DNA from: Liolophura sinensis
Lineage: Eukaryota > Mollusca > Polyplacophora > Chitonida > Chitonidae
Assembly: GCF_032854445.1 (NCBI RefSeq)
Contig: NC_088306.1
Span: forward strand, 14,193,386 to 14,257,385
Length of the DNA stretch: 64,000 nucleotides
Direction: 5' to 3'
A program made the translations under genes and the position numbers. Every line of letters begins with the position of its first letter. Within the stretch, counting starts at the first letter, position 1. The notes under the pieces are model-generated. The model saw nothing but the letters and a program-made list of their open reading frames with translations. It did not search any database and was not told where the DNA came from. Shown here in pieces: positions 23,884 through 33,332 of the stretch.

Positions 23884-24375
23884 GCGAAGTAAATCTTTGA
23901 AAAAGGCAGCGAGCTGTAGATTACTAATATATGTAATACGTGCGTGCAGAGTCCTTGAGGACTTCACCTGTGACTGGCTGATTGGTGTGGTGTCTGTGTT
24001 CATTTTGTGTCTGGTCTAGGATTGCCTCCATATTATGTACTGTATATACATGTATATGCAGCAGTGCGCGTTATAAGATATTAAGGTACAAATATTTATA
24101 TAAACCAATGCAAAGAATGGTTATAGCTTACATATAATATCTGCCTTTAAATCTATTTTTATCTATCTTTGGTTTCCATGCCTCAAGAAGGTGCAAGAAC
24201 AAAAAAATCTGTGATTAGATGTAACCGCTATCTATGCTCAGATGCGTCCTCTGCGTGTAGGGCGTATTTATCAAAAACTACCTCGAAAATCCGCTTATGT
24301 GCTTTTCTCTCCAATTTTGCTTTCTAAAGATCAATATTTCACACGGCATTTAACCTTCTTCTCGTCACAGGAACC

Positions 24376-25590
24376 ATGGCAACCCACGATCAACAACGAC
24401 ATACGGCGGCGAAGGCCCCGGTCCCGAATGACCTTTCGCAGTTAACCAAAAGCATGGCGGAATTCACACGTAACCTATACAATGAGATCAGCAAACAGAA
24501 CCCTGATGAGAATCTGTTCTTTTCCCCGTTCAGCATCGCCACTGCCTTGGGGATGACTTTAGCAGGAGCTAAAGGAAACACTGCTAGTCAGATTATAAAG
24601 GCTCTAAAGTTGACACAAGAGAGCGACGACTTCCACACTGCCTTCCAGAAACTATTTGGGGAAATTAAAACCACGAACGCCGCATACACCCTTAGCACAG
24701 CTAACAACATGTTCGTCGACCAGAAATTCAAAGTGTTGGACGAGTATTTGAAGGCGATCCAGTCGTCGTTCAAATCCCATGTCACAAACGTCAATTTCGC
24801 CCAAGATTCCGAAGGTTCCCGTTCAACCATAAATACATGGGTAGACAAGGAAACGAATTCAAAAATCCAGGATTTGATTCCATCAGGGGTGCTCACGGCG
24901 CAGACCGTCATAGTTTTGGTCAACGCGATATACTTCAAAGGAAATTGGGCCAGGAAATTTTCGTCAGACGTCACGCACTCAAAACCATTCCAGTTGAAGA
25001 ACGACAAGAAAATTCAAGTGGACATGATGTACCAAAAGGCCAAATTCCCCTTAGGCCGCCTCACTGAGCTAGATTGTCAAATCCTGGAGCTACCGTATGT
25101 TGAGCATGACCTGAGCATGTTCATTTTGCTTCCAAGGAGAGCAAACGGCCTGACGCGTCTGGAAGAGTCTCTCACACCAGCAATACTTCAGTCAGTCCGG
25201 AGCTTTGTCTCCGAAACAGAGGTTGAAGTCCATCTTCCGAAATTTAAACTCGAAAAAGGGGCAGAGCTTTCAAACATTCTAGAGCAGCTATGGATAAAGG
25301 ACTTGTTCGCGGAAGGTGTGGCTGACCTGTCAGGTATAGATGGCACGAAGGACCTGTACGTCTCCAATGTCGTCCACAAAGCTTTCATCGAAGTGAACGA
25401 AGAGGGTACCGAAGCTGTAGCAGCCTCAGGCTTTGTACCCACTCCCTTGTGCTACACGATGCCTGTGCAGTTTAACGCGGATCATCCGTTTCTGTTTTTT
25501 ATCATGCATAATCGGACGGGCGTGATTTTGTTCATTGGGCGCCTTTCACAACCGCAAGAATCAGGGAAAGAAAAGGATGAACAATACTAG
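24376..25590 (+). CDS. Serpin 4, intracellular (clade B-like) serine protease inhibitor
   Basis: Complete 404-residue serpin with no signal peptide. It is preceded by the same splice acceptor (ctcgtcacag|gaaccATGG, AG at 24369-24370) as serpin 1, and has one uninterrupted coding exon. Conserved blocks include 'NLFFSPFSIATALGMTLAGAK', 'NAIYFKGNW', the hinge 'NEEGTEAVAASG' and 'FNADHPFLFFI'. The reactive loop is 'FVPTPLCYTMPVQF'; hinge counting places P1 at leucine and P1' at cysteine, predicting a chymotrypsin- or elastase-like target, unlike the arginine of serpin 1. The rest of the protein is nearly identical to serpin 1, so the loop has changed faster than the scaffold. A cytoplasmic role in protease control is inferred from the family. 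Confidence 0.93.
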   Translation: MATHDQQRHTAAKAPVPNDLSQLTKSMAEFTRNLYNEISKQNPDENLFFSPFSIATALGMTLAGAKGNTASQIIKALKLTQESDDFHTAFQKLFGEIKTTNAAYTLSTANNMFVDQKFKVLDEYLKAIQSSFKSHVTNVNFAQDSEGSRSTINTWVDKETNSKIQDLIPSGVLTAQTVIVLVNAIYFKGNWARKFSSDVTHSKPFQLKNDKKIQVDMMYQKAKFPLGRLTELDCQILELPYVEHDLSMFILLPRRANGLTRLEESLTPAILQSVRSFVSETEVEVHLPKFKLEKGAELSNILEQLWIKDLFAEGVADLSGIDGTKDLYVSNVVHKAFIEVNEEGTEAVAASGFVPTPLCYTMPVQFNADHPFLFFIMHNRTGVILFIGRLSQPQESGKEKDEQY

Positions 25591-25724
25591 CCATTGAGGA
25601 TTGTATAAAGTGTATGTTATGCATTCCATACAGAAGGGTTGGTGTGAAACATGTGGAAGTTTGCATTTCCGAGCTCTTACGGACACTCCTAAATCGGGAT
25701 TGTCATGCTGTGTTACTTACACAA

Positions 25725-26232
25725 ACGATGTGTATATTGTGGCCGTGTGTATGGTGTGGGGGGAGGGGGCGTATACTGTGTGTGTGGGCGGGGGGAACAC
25801 CGAGCACTTGTTCAGTCTGAACTTGTATATTTAATTTGTGCTCATGTGTACACAGTGCTTATTAGTACACGGACCCTGTCTGTGGAATTTTGTGTATATT
25901 TCGTCATACACTCAGTTATACTGTGGATTTTCCCTCTTATTCGTGCATTTATGCCTGTATGGTTTTCCGCATTGTGGAATATATGCGTCCGTTTGGACTT
26001 GACACCGTTGTACATGTAAGTAGATTAGTATTTGTATAGACACTGCTATCCTTTCTTGTTAAACTTAAGTACTTTAGTATTTGTAAAAATATTGTTATCT
26101 GTTCTTGTTAAACCTAATAAATTGTTGTAAAATAAAATCTGCTGGTTTTGGTTACTTTTTTGTGCGGCTAAACTGGCGTGTATTTCGAACAAGCCATCTG
26201 TTTATAATACAGACAGTTTGGGTCGTAACATT
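25725..26232. other. Short minisatellite stub and about 430 bp inserted sequence
   Basis: A few GT-rich units (25725-25795) follow serpin 4. They are then interrupted until 26233, where the array resumes. The intervening sequence is absent from the equivalent place after serpin 2. It contains a possible polyadenylation signal (cctaataaattg at about 26114) and ends 'gggtcgtaaca', features compatible with a solo LTR, but I could not define matching TG/CA ends or a target duplication. Confidence 0.35.
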
Positions 26233-26917
26233 TTAGTGTGGCTGTGTGTATAGTGTTGCTGTGTGTACAGTGTGGGGTGTGCGTGTATAGTTTGACAATT
26301 TGTATAGTGTGGCGGTGTGTATGGTGGGGTTGTGTGTATAGTGTGGGGGTGTGTATAATGTGGCTGTGTGTATAGTGTGGCTGTGTGCACAATGTGGGGT
26401 GTGTATAGTGTGGCTGTGTGTATAGTGTGGGGTGTGTATAGTGTGGCTGTGTGTATAGTGTGGGGGTGTGTATAGTGTGGCTGTATGCATAGTGTGGCTG
26501 TGTGTATAGCCTGAGGGCGTGTATAGTGTGGGGGTGTGTATAGTGTGGTTGTGTAGAGTGTGGCTGTGTGTATAGTGTGGGAGAGTGTACAGTGTGGGGT
26601 ATGTACTGTGTAGGGGGTATGTACTGTGCAGGGGGATGTACAGTGTGTGGTTGTGTGTTGTGTGGGGGTGTGTAATGAGGGGGTGTGTAGAGTGCGGCTG
26701 TGTGTATGGGGGTGTGTATAGGGTAGATGTGTGTATGGTGTGGGGGTGTTTGTAGTCTGGCTGTGAGGATACTGTGGAGAGGGGGGAGGTGTATAGTGTG
26801 GCAGCGAGCATAGTCTGGGGATGTGTGTATTGTAGCTGTGTGTAGGGTGTAGGGGGTGTGTATAGTGTAGCTTTGTGCATAGTGTGGGGAGGAGGGGGGG
26901 GGGGGCGCTGTATAGGA
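26233..26917. repeat. GT-rich minisatellite 3
   Basis: Array of the same motif family as arrays 1 and 2 (tgtgtgtatagtgtggc, gtgtgtatagtgtgggg). It ends at a G-rich stretch (aggaggggggggggggcg) and 'gagaagagaaatcaac'. Minus-strand ORFs across it are repeat translations. Confidence 0.93.
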
Positions 26918-27296
26918 GAAGAGAAATCAACAAACTTTCCTTCCAATATATAGAGCAAAAGAAAACCGGCCTAAAATAGCAAGAGTAAGAATCGAACTTG
27001 AACATATTACTGTCCGAAGAAGGACCTTACTTCTGGTTTGTAATAGTTGAAGAAATTCACCAATGTAAAGTACATTTCTGCTTACCTTGTTATCCCCATG
27101 TGTTTCTCTTGCAATGGATCCTTCTTCAAGTTTTCTAGATCACGTGACCTTCTGTGATTGATCGTAACCCACTCTTATGCTAATATAGGCACCCCGAGAC
27201 ACAGTGTACTTCGGAAAGAGCATTTAGTTTACCCCTTTTAGATGAACCTTCAAGCGATGTATTTCTGAGAAATTGCAAGTTTTGTTGATGTCAACC
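26918..27296. repeat. Segmental duplication block B2, left part (Polinton left flank)
   Basis: Nearly identical to 8113-8493, ending with the TCAACC target copy at 27291-27296. Confidence 0.9.
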
Positions 27297-27370
27297 AGTA
27301 GTATACAGAATAGGAGTTCTGGCACACCCTCCCCTGGGGCCCTCCCCAGAACAAAATAGAGGCCCCCAGC
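27297..27370 (+). repeat. Polinton left terminal inverted repeat
   Basis: 74 bp from AGTAGTATAC to GCCCCCAGC, matching the reverse complement of 42130-42203 at every position by direct comparison. It contains an internal GC-rich partial palindrome (cccctggggccctccccag). Confidence 0.97.
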
Positions 27371-27435
27371 CCATTCTCGTGTTCTATTAGACATACCAAT
27401 TGCACCAGGTATACTTCGATAAATACAACGACAAC

Positions 27436-27714
27436 ATGCCAAAGGGTAGCAATAATTGCCAGTGGCTTTTCATCGGTTCCACGGAGCTCTGTGGTAAGAG
27501 TTGTCTGTGGGAGTACTGCGGGGTTCACCTAGGCCGTCTGCGGAAGAGTCCTGGCACCCAGCCATGTATTAGCTGTAGCCGGGGTGTTAAAAACCGGTTT
27601 CGGCTTTGCGGGGCCTGCGGATATAATAATGTCCAGACGTGTGAAAGGCAGCGGAGGCGCAAGGCTTTCTTGGACGAGTTCAAACGGCTGGTGGCTATCG
27701 AAATTCCCTATTAG
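27436..27714 (+). CDS. Small cysteine-rich zinc-ribbon-like protein (Polinton left-end ORF)
   Basis: A 92-residue protein with paired cysteines: 'CGKSC', 'CISC', 'CGAC' and single cysteines between, spaced as in small zinc-binding ribbons, then a basic tail (CERQRRRKAFLDEFKR). It is the first gene inside the left terminal repeat and is read toward the polymerase, 51 bp downstream. A nucleic-acid-binding or regulatory role is inferred only from the cysteine and arginine content. Its last 124 bases of homology (27585-27708) were copied into the polymerase gene at 29030-29153, so its own C-terminus may not be original. Confidence 0.6.
   Translation: MPKGSNNCQWLFIGSTELCGKSCLWEYCGVHLGRLRKSPGTQPCISCSRGVKNRFRLCGACGYNNVQTCERQRRRKAFLDEFKRLVAIEIPY
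27585..27708 (+). repeat. Internal direct repeat, copy 1 (in zinc-ribbon gene)
   Basis: 124 bp matching 29030-29153 with three visible mismatches. It encodes the last cysteine pair and basic tail of the zinc-ribbon protein. Confidence 0.95.
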
Positions 27715-27765
27715 AAAATCACCGTCAGTAGGTATAATGATGATGTTGGTATAACAGCGAGTACA

Positions 27766-30700
27766 ATGAAACATCATCAAAAAGCACGAGCACTACGGGA
27801 TGAGTTTGAGACGCTCATAGGTGTGCGGCCCAAGTACCCACGGTCCCGCATTGCCTTGGAAGAATTGCAGGGGATCCTCGACAGGTATAAAACGGCTGTG
27901 GCTGAGTTGAAGCGGCTGCAAGACAGCAAGAACTCCCGAAGTAACGAGGAGTTGAAGCAAGACGCCAGTAACAAGGAGTTGAAGCAAGACGTCAAGAACC
28001 TCCTCAGTAACGAGGAGTTGGATGAATTGCTAGGCGAAAAGCAACTAGAATTCATTAACACCGGCAGGGTTATAAGGAATCTCCTCCGGGTCTGGCAGAT
28101 GAACGTACCCGAAGGCGTTTGGACGGACTCAGTAGCCTTCTTAGAAGAAGTTCGAGCTATTATTCGCGAGAAGCTAGAAGAGATCCTGGCACTAAACGGG
28201 GTTAAGTTCCAACAAGGCCTCAGGGTTCAGTTGCGAAAGGGCAACGCCGATGGCAGTGAAGACTATACCAGCCCAGTACGACACAACAAACAGGAGGCCG
28301 GTGACATTGACGGGGCTGTAGATAAGGTCTTCCCCATCAGCCAGGAGGTGCTAGAAAAATGGACACAGCGAGGGTCAGGGTGGGTTGTCAATAGCGTGCA
28401 AACATTCTGGCTTGACATTGCAAGGTATCAGCCACTGAGGTGGGTCCTACATCCCCCTACCTGCAGCTGTGAGTGATAAGAAAGCAGTCATCAATGTGAA
28501 GAACAAAGACGACGATTGCCTCCGATGGGCACTCCGGTCTGCCTTATTTCCAGCCGCCAGAAACCCTCAGAGACCAACAAAGTATCCCACCAATGATGGC
28601 CTTGACTTTAGTGGGATCGACGCCCCCCACGCCCATCTCTCAGATCCTTAAAGTGGAGGAAAAGAACAACCTCGCCATCAACGTGTTCGGGTGGGACAAG
28701 GGCGTGATCGTGCACCGCCTCAGCAAGAAGGGAGGCGACACGTCCCGAATCAATCTGCTGCTGATTGGGAAGGTAGGCAAATTCCATTATACGTGGATAA
28801 AAGACCTCAACCGTCTCCTGTTCCAAGAAAGTAAGGCACACCATTGCAAACACTTCTGCGAGCGCTGCCTACACGGCTACAGAAGGGAGGACCTGGTCGA
28901 GGCGAATAAGCCGGGATGCCGAGGGATTGGCCAGACGGCGGTGAGGGTGGAGATGTCCCAGAACCACCACAAACAGCTACCGGCTCCGTTCATCATATAT
29001 GCCGATTTCGAGGCTCTGACCAGAAAGGTTGTTAAAAACCGATTTCGGCTTTGCGGGGCCTGCGGATATAATAATGTCCAGACGTGTGAAAGGCAGCGGA
29101 GGCGCAAGGCTTTCTTGGACGAGTTCAAACGGCTGGCGGCTATCGGAATTCCCCGTCACCTACAGAGAGCAGCACTCAAAAGACTCAGCACAACAAGCCC
29201 TGCAGTTACTGCTATGTTGTGGTGCGTTGCGACGGCCGCACAAAACGCCCCGTGGAATACAGAGGTCCTAACGCGACGGAACACTTCCTCAGAGCTCTCC
29301 AACAGGAGGAGCGGGAAATCAAAAATGTTCTAGCCAACCCTATAGCCATGAATATGACTCCCCAAGACTGGCAGGCCCACAACAACCTGCCACGTGTGTA
29401 AGAAGCCTCTAGGCGCCGATTCTGTGAGCGATCACTGCCATATCACCGGCAAGTACAGAGGCGCGGCCCATAACGCATGCAACCTAAAGTTGCGGCTGGG
29501 TCCCAAGACAGCCATACCAGTAGTCTTCCACAACCTACGGGGCTACGACGGGCACCTCCTGATACAAGCCATAAGTAAGGCGGAGGGCCGCATCTCCTGC
29601 ATCCCCAACAACACGGAAAAGTACATCTCCTTCTCGCTGGGGCAGCTCCGCTTCATTGACAGCGTTCAATTCTTACCGACTTCCCTTGACAATCTGGTAG
29701 AGGTCAAAAACCCTGAGGCTTTCCACATCACAGCCGGTATGAGCCCGCCGAAGAAAAACGAAAGCTACTCATGCGCAAGGGTGTCTACCCCTATGAGTAT
29801 ATGGACTCCTGGGAGCGCTTCGACGAGTCAAGCCTCCCAGCCAAAGAGGCTTTCTACAGTAAGCTCAAAGTCGGAGGCATTAGCGATGAGGACTACATCC
29901 ACGCTCAACAGGTATAGAAGGTATTTGACTGCACCAATCTGGGAGACTACACAGACCTTTACTGCCGCACAGACGTGCTCCTGTTAGCCAATGTGTTTGA
30001 GGCCTTCCGGAAGACTTGTTTACGGCAGTATGGATTGGACCCAGCTCACTACTTTACGAGCCCAGGCCTCTCGTGGGATGCGCTGTTCAAGAAGACCGGG
30101 GTAGAGCTGGAGCTGTTGACCGACTACGACCAACATCTCTTCATTGAGAATGGGTTGCGAGGAGGTATCTCCATGGTAAGTAAGCGATACGCCATAGCCA
30201 ATAATCCGCAGGTGGAGGGCTACAACCCCGAAAGTCCAAACAGCTACATCCAATACCTAGACGCCAATATGGCTGGGCTATGAGTCAGTTCCTTCCAACG
30301 GGCGGCTTCCAGTGGGTAGATGACGCGCAGCGTCTCGGCAAAACGATTGCTACCCACCCCCACGACAGTCCTTCCGGTTACATCCTCGAGGTCGACCTAG
30401 AGTATCCGGCCGGCCTACATAACGCACAAAACGGCTACCCATTAGCCCCGAAGCGTCTGGTGGTCCAGAAGGAGTGGATGTCAGACTATCAGTACGGCCT
30501 TCTCGGCAGATCTACCGAGGTCGAAAAGCTGGTCCCCAACCTCCGCAACAAGGAACGGTATGCCATGCACTACCGGAACCTACAGCTGTATCTATTTCTG
30601 GGAATGCGCCTGACAAAGATTCACCGGGCCCTGAGATTTGCCCAGAGCCCTTGGATGCAACCCTGTATCAGGATGAACACCGAGCTCCGAAAAACGGCCG

Positions 30701-31488
30701 CAAGTAAATTCGAGAAAGACATGTACAAGCTAATGAACAACTCGGTCTTCGGAAAAACCATTGAGAACCTCCGGAAGCGTGTGGACGTCAAGCTGGTACG
30801 CTCTGGAGAAGACGACAAAATCCGACGCTTGATAGCCAGCCCGAGCTTCGCACGGGCAAACATATTTGACGATGACCTCGCAGCGATTCAGATGCAAAAG
30901 ACCCGTCTAGTCCTAAACCGACCTATCTACGTGGGCATGAGCATTCTAGATCTCTCCAAGCACCTGATGTACGACTTCTACTACAACCACATGAAGGCCC
31001 AGTACGGAGAGCGCTGCCAGCTCCTCTACACTGACACTGATAGTCTGCTACTCGAGATTCAGACTGAGGATGTTTATAGGGATATAGCTGAGAATGCAAA
31101 CCTGTATGACACCTCAGATTACCCACAAGACCACCCCCTGCACAGTGTAACAAATATGAAGGTCTTGGGGGAAAATGAAGGACGAGTGCGCGAATACATT
31201 GGTCTGCGCCCCAAGATGTACTCCATTCTGGAGGCAGGTGGAGCCAACATTAAGAAGGCCAAGGGCGTGAAATAGGGAGTTGTGGAAAAGCGCATCCGCC
31301 ATAAGCAGTACAAAGAGGCCCTCTTCGAGAAAAAGATCTTCCGACACGGTATGGACGTGCTGCGATCAGAGCGCCACCATATCTATGGGCAGCACCTCAA
31401 TAAGGTCTCACTGTCCCCCTTCGATAGTAAGCGCTGGATAGCCGAAGATGGTGTCCACACCTTGGCTTAAGGCCATGCGCCTCCTTGA
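27766..31488 (+). pseudogene. polB: Polinton DNA polymerase B (protein-primed type) with embedded HNH/endonuclease VII-like motif, disrupted
   Basis: Replicative family B polymerase (DNA_pol_B_2 type), about 1,200 codons. In order one sees a charged N-terminal region; a cysteine/histidine cluster (HCKHFCERCLHGY); exonuclease motif I (YADFEAL, near 28999); an endonuclease VII-like HNH motif (CKKPLGADSVSDHCH near 29394); exonuclease II (FHNLRGYDGH); exonuclease III (YTDLYCRTDVLL); damaged motif A near 30270; motif B (KLMNNSVFGKT); and motif C (LLYTDTDSLLLEI). Frame changes occur near 28435, 28625, 29030-29153 (a 124-bp copied insert), 29390, 29750 and 30270. In-frame stops are TAG at 29915-29917, TAG at 31273-31275 and TAA at 31468-31470. 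The natural end is probably the TGA at 31486-31488. The gene cannot make a full polymerase. Family assignment is firm from motif order and element context. Confidence 0.95.
29030..29153 (+). repeat. Internal direct repeat, copy 2 (inserted in polB)
   Basis: A 124-bp copy of the zinc-ribbon gene's 3' part lies between exonuclease motif I and the HNH region of the polymerase. It changes the reading frame downstream and adds a cysteine-rich stretch foreign to the polymerase. Confidence 0.93.
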
Positions 31489-31511
31489 CGGCAGGATGGG
31501 ACTTCGAGGAA

Positions 31512-32528
31512 CTACCGTAGAACCCCATCCGGGGGAAGTTGAGTATCAGGAGGCACTATAAGCAACTCCTCATGAACGAATCCCCGTCGCGGACCATGCG
31601 ACGTATCGTCTAGATAGTACAGCACGGGTTCATTAGGCTATGTGACAGAGCGCCCAAGCCGATATATCTCTAGAGACTAGACAGGATCAGTCGCGCGACG
31701 GCGGTCGCCCTCCAGCTCTCCAGGCTGATAGAGATAACGAACGCCAACACCTTTGGGGATCTTCCGCTCATTAAGTCCAACGGGACGACCTGGAACCGTC
31801 GAGGAAGGCTTATGGGGCACCCCTTTTGCCTTGATGGCGTCTTTCGGCTTTTTACCGATCAGTCTCGTTGTCTCGTTAGTCAGAGCGGCCACAACAGAGG
31901 GCAGCCGAGCCACCCATTCAGCAGACCGGTGTTTGGGAGGAAGGCGCATCTCCTTGGCGTACTGATGTCCAAAGAGCCGCTCAGCCAGAGTACGGTTGAA
32001 ACGCTCCACTATGCCATGGTCTCGGTGGATATCCACGCGGCCTCGGCGGACTGTGACATCGTGTTTGGCCAGCAGTTGGCTCACCGCACCCATAAACTCG
32101 AGCCCAGGGTCAACTTGGAGAAGCTTCGGCCATCTCAGGGGCCCCCGCTTGTAAATGCGAGAGAGAGCATCAGCGACTTCTTTGGAATCTTTAGTAGCCA
32201 GAGGTTCCGCCTACTTGTAGCGAGAAGCGACATCAACAACTGTCAGCGCGTACTTATACAGTTTCCGGCCTCGCCGATCATATGGTAGAAATAAAAGATC
32301 GGCTTGGTGGATGTCATTCGGCGTGGAAACATAGAACATAGGCCTCGGTATTTTTCGGGGACGAGGCAGGTATATCTGCCAGATAGCCTGCTTTTTCAAC
32401 CAGGCCTGGACCACATCTTCGGAGACTTTAGCCGCAGTGGCAAGTTTCTGGATGGCCGCGTGGCCCTTCCAGTACCCACGAGGGCTGTAGTAGATATTTG
32501 CCAGGCGAACAGACACTTTACTAGCCAT
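31512..32528 (-). pseudogene. Polinton retroviral-type (DDE) integrase, three in-frame amber codons
   Basis: One frame runs from ATG at 32528 to TAG at 31512-31514 (339 codons), interrupted only by TAG at 32211-32213, 31677-31679 and 31638-31640. The catalytic core shows the first Asp in 'QADLLFLPYD', the second in 'LLQVDPGLEF' and the Glu in 'GIVERFNRTLAERL', fitting the DDE arrangement. The N-terminal part is a helix-turn-helix-like region (VSEDVVQAWLKKQ). The C-terminal part after 31680 ('LYYLDDTSHGPRRGFVHEE') resembles the chromodomain-like tail seen in Polinton integrases. It would insert the element and create the short target duplication. The frame remains open upstream of 32528 without another ATG, so some N-terminus may be lost. 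The gene converges on polB, 23 bp apart. Confidence 0.93.
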
Positions 32529-32640
32529 GTCATCAAGGTATTCTAGCAGACCTCTAACAGATTTGCGACGAAAAAGATCGTCGCGCGCAGAACCACCTCG
32601 TGCCCGTCGAAGAGCTCAATGGCGGCACAGTCAGTTCGGA

Positions 32641-33090
32641 TTACTTGGTGAGTTTTGCGATTCCGTAACTCACAACCCCAACCACACAAATTCCCAGGAT
32701 GACGAAGGTCATCTCGCGGTGTTTTTGATCTTCACTAGGCACATAGAAATCGGAGAGCTGTGGCTCTGTGCCCAGCAGCGCGTCGCGTGCGTCGCGTGTA
32801 AGAGTTTTGAGCGAGACCCTAGAATATTCGCGGATTGGAGCGTCGACATCCCGGAACGTATGGATAGCGTGTCCCTGGCGGCGGAGTTCATCATTGATCC
32901 AGTCCAAGCGCTCAGTGCGCTTTCGAGCCCATTTTTCCTGGGCGGCTTGGAGCTGCTCTACAGCGCGGTCATGGCGCCTCCGCTCTTCGTCGACACCGTA
33001 ACTCCTCAGCATCGAAAACATATAGTTGCTCCGGCTGAAGGCCAAAGCGTTTACGAGGGCGCCGCCCATCATCATTGCGATGGAGGCCAT
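32641..33090 (-). CDS. Coiled-coil protein with two hydrophobic segments (Polinton accessory)
   Basis: Intact 149-residue ORF. A hydrophobic N-terminal start (MASIAMMMGGALVNALAF) is followed by a highly charged helical region (EERRRHDRAVEQLQAAQEKW) that should form a coiled coil, and a C-terminal transmembrane segment (MTFVILGICVVGVVSYGIA). It begins 2 bp after the stop of the next upstream gene, as in a compact virus-like operon. Proteins of this layout occur in the virion block of animal Polintons; function is not known. A membrane-associated virion component is an inference. Confidence 0.7.
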   Translation of the reverse strand: MASIAMMMGGALVNALAFSRSNYMFSMLRSYGVDEERRRHDRAVEQLQAAQEKWARKRTERLDWINDELRRQGHAIHTFRDVDAPIREYSRVSLKTLTRDARDALLGTEPQLSDFYVPSEDQKHREMTFVILGICVVGVVSYGIAKLTK

Positions 33091-33092
33091 TA

Positions 33093-33332
33093 CTACTTGA
33101 TTATATTGGGAGGAAGGAGCCCTTGTTTAATTAGCAGGTCCTTCGAAAACATTGCCAGGCCAACATCTGCAATGACCATGCCGACATCACGGGGTGTTAA
33201 GTCCAGCTTCGGGAGGGCTCCTTTCAGGAACATCTGGCCGAGACGAGCGTACCCAGTAGCCAGGAGAGAGACCACAGCGGCGAGGTAGACCGCGTTGACT
33301 AGCACTTTTCCGTCACTGGGTGGAGTAGACAT
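33093..33332 (-). CDS. Small two-helix membrane protein (Polinton accessory)
   Basis: Intact 79-residue ORF with two hydrophobic stretches (VLVNAVYLAAVVSLLATGYA and a weaker one around VGMVIADVGLAMF). It overlaps the preceding gene by 20 bp and is followed 2 bp later by the coiled-coil gene. Function is unknown; its place among virion genes suggests a small membrane or capsid-lining protein. Confidence 0.6.
   Translation of the reverse strand: MSTPPSDGKVLVNAVYLAAVVSLLATGYARLGQMFLKGALPKLDLTPRDVGMVIADVGLAMFSKDLLIKQGLLPPNIIK

Noticed and set aside
31812-32288. 158-codon plus-strand ORF inside the integrase region
   Set aside because: It is antisense to the DDE integrase core, whose motifs are clear on the minus strand.
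32527-33288. 253-codon plus-strand ORF opposite the small membrane genes
   Set aside because: It is antisense to two consecutive ORFs that have membrane and coiled-coil features and tight spacing; the plus-strand frame shows none.
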